Translations under genes and position numbers: made by a program
Notes under the pieces: model-generated
Seen by the model: the letters and a program-made list of their open reading frames with translations, nothing else
Database searches by the model: none
Told to the model about the DNA's origin: nothing
Assembly (NCBI RefSeq): GCF_005503355.1
Contig: NZ_SCMK01000008.1
Coordinates: 62,001-126,000, forward strand
DNA from: Sphingomonas sp. 1F27F7B
GTDB lineage: Bacteria; Pseudomonadota; Alphaproteobacteria; Sphingomonadales; Sphingomonadaceae
Direction: 5' to 3'
Length of the DNA stretch: 64,000 nucleotides
Shown here: piece by piece, positions 63,128-64,000 of the stretch
Layout of the letters: each line of letters begins with the position of its first letter
How positions within the stretch are numbered: the stretch's first letter is position 1

Positions 63128-64000
63128 TCAGAACTTGTACGTGATGCCGATATAATAGTCGCGGCCGTAGCGCTGATATTCGCGCACCAGGCGCGGGTCG
63201 CTCGCTTCGGTCGTGACGAAGGGCTGGTCGGTCAGGTTCTTCGCCTGGGCGAGGATCGACAGGCCCGTCAGCGGGCCGCTGCGGAACTCATAGCCGATCT
63301 GCGCGTCGAGCACGCCTTCCGAGCGGCCCTGGCGATATTCGGGATTGGCCGAGAGGCCGGCCAGTTCGGCCAGGAAGCTGTCGCGCCAGCGATAGGTGGC
63401 ACGCGCCTGGAAGCCGTTCTTCTCGAAATAGGCGGTGCCGGTGGCGACCCATTTCGACTGGCCCGGCAGCGTGATCGGCGTGACGTTGTTGGCGTAGCGG
63501 ATCTTGCTGTCGACATAGGTGCCGCTGGCGAAGATGCCGAAGCCGTCGAGCGCCTGGCTGAACGTGGCGAAGGGCAGCGAGGCAGTGGCTTCCACGCCCA
63601 ATATGTCGCCGCGGCCGGTGTTCTTGGGCGAGCTGACCAGGCCGAACTGCGCGTTCTGCGCCCGCACGATCGCCTGTTGCGCCGGGTTGAGCGCTGCGAT
63701 CAGCGGCGAGAAGTCATAGAGCACCGAATTGTTCGGATCGACGAAGTCGGTCAGGTGCTTGAAGAAGCCCGTCAGCGCCAGATAGCCGCCGCCATTGCCG
63801 AGATACTTCTCGAACGAGATGTCGATGTTGGTCGATTTATAGGGGCGCAGGCGATAATTGCCGCCGTTCGAGCTGAACGGGCTGTTCTGCGGCTGGCTGC
63901 CCAGCCCGATCTTGGAGAGGTCGATCGACACCGCCTGGGTGATCCGCTCCTGGTCGAGGCGCGGACGCACCATCGTCTGGGCGGCGCCGAGCTTGATGTA
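63128..64000 (-). CDS. TonB-dependent receptor, C-terminal part (5' end outside window)
   Basis: The last 290 residues of a receptor barrel are visible; the frame is open to the window edge. Segments such as DISFEKYLGNGGGYLALTGF and DAQIGYEFRSG, and the final YYIGITYKF with terminal Phe, are typical of the large TonB receptors for oligosaccharides. As the first visible gene of the alpha-glucan operon it probably imports maltodextrins, like Caulobacter MalA. The signal peptide and plug lie outside. Confidence 0.9.
   Translation of the reverse strand, partial: YIKLGAAQTMVRPRLDQERITQAVSIDLSKIGLGSQPQNSPFSSNGGNYRLRPYKSTNIDISFEKYLGNGGGYLALTGFFKHLTDFVDPNNSVLYDFSPLIAALNPAQQAIVRAQNAQFGLVSSPKNTGRGDILGVEATASLPFATFSQALDGFGIFASGTYVDSKIRYANNVTPITLPGQSKWVATGTAYFEKNGFQARATYRWRDSFLAELAGLSANPEYRQGRSEGVLDAQIGYEFRSGPLTGLSILAQAKNLTDQPFVTTEASDPRLVREYQRYGRDYYIGITYKF

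Overview
The window is a gene-dense, high-GC bacterial chromosome segment with about 55 protein genes, no rRNA or tRNA, no CRISPR array and no phage or transposase gene. Several features point to an alphaproteobacterium of the Sphingomonadales (Sphingomonas-like): four TonB-dependent receptors, many genes overlapping by ATGA, GTGA or TGATG, a RegB/RegA redox pair, a bo3-type quinol oxidase, an MprF-type lipid synthase beside a VirJ/AcvB-like protein, and carbohydrate loci built around TonB receptors. This placement is inferred from gene content; no alignment was run.

Layout. 1-3 kb: the 3' end of a histidine-utilisation operon (hutH partial, hutG, hutU). 3-8 kb: a one-domain asparaginase-like gene, then a probable metal-uptake operon (DUF2946 protein, TonB receptor, PepSY membrane protein, 42-residue secreted peptide) closed by a terminator. 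8-12 kb: a fused GH18 / NodB deacetylase / GT2 polymerase and a small membrane protein. 12-14.6 kb: an OmpR-type two-component system with a PDZ protein. 14.7-18.5 kb: VirJ/AcvB-like hydrolase, DUF2147 protein and MprF, a likely aminoacyl-phospholipid module. 18.7-25.6 kb: a GT2-GtrA glycosyltransferase, a FecI-FecR-TonB receptor set and a GT-C glycosyltransferase. 25.7-29.1 kb: a secreted protein, a ParBc_2-type protein coupled to a SulP transporter, and a small secreted protein. 29.5-36.2 kb: cyoABCD-surf1-regB-regA, read as one respiratory operon. 36.4-43.9 kb: an MHS-family transporter, a tiny zinc-ribbon gene, two lipoprotein/secreted genes, and a FadR-type regulator with a TonB receptor and an acyl-CoA synthetase. 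44.2-50.2 kb: esterase and MFS genes divergent from a TetR regulator, an SDR and a Tat-exported GH1 glucosidase. 50.2-52.8 kb: a repeat-rich accessory stretch with small secreted proteins of lower GC. 53-54.5 kb: a UBP zinc-finger protein and an MFS exporter. 54.5-64 kb: an alpha-glucan utilisation operon (TonB receptor, FAD-dependent halogenase-like protein, exported amylase, alpha-glucosidase, GH97, sugar transporter).

The most unusual content is non-coding or uncharacterised. (1) A family of short elements has CTAG-bounded ends and GTCATCCCCGC palindromes; five copies lie here, and three supply the TAG stop codon of the gene they abut. (2) A different palindromic element sits in frame inside the signal peptide of the exported amylase. 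(3) Three small secreted proteins, at 28.7, 51.7 and 52.3 kb, share a conserved spacing of C, DG/NG, SR and C, and look like an undescribed paralogous family. (4) A leader motif of about 30 bases recurs upstream of two glycosyltransferase genes. (5) A 53-residue zinc-ribbon gene lies behind a strong bidirectional terminator.
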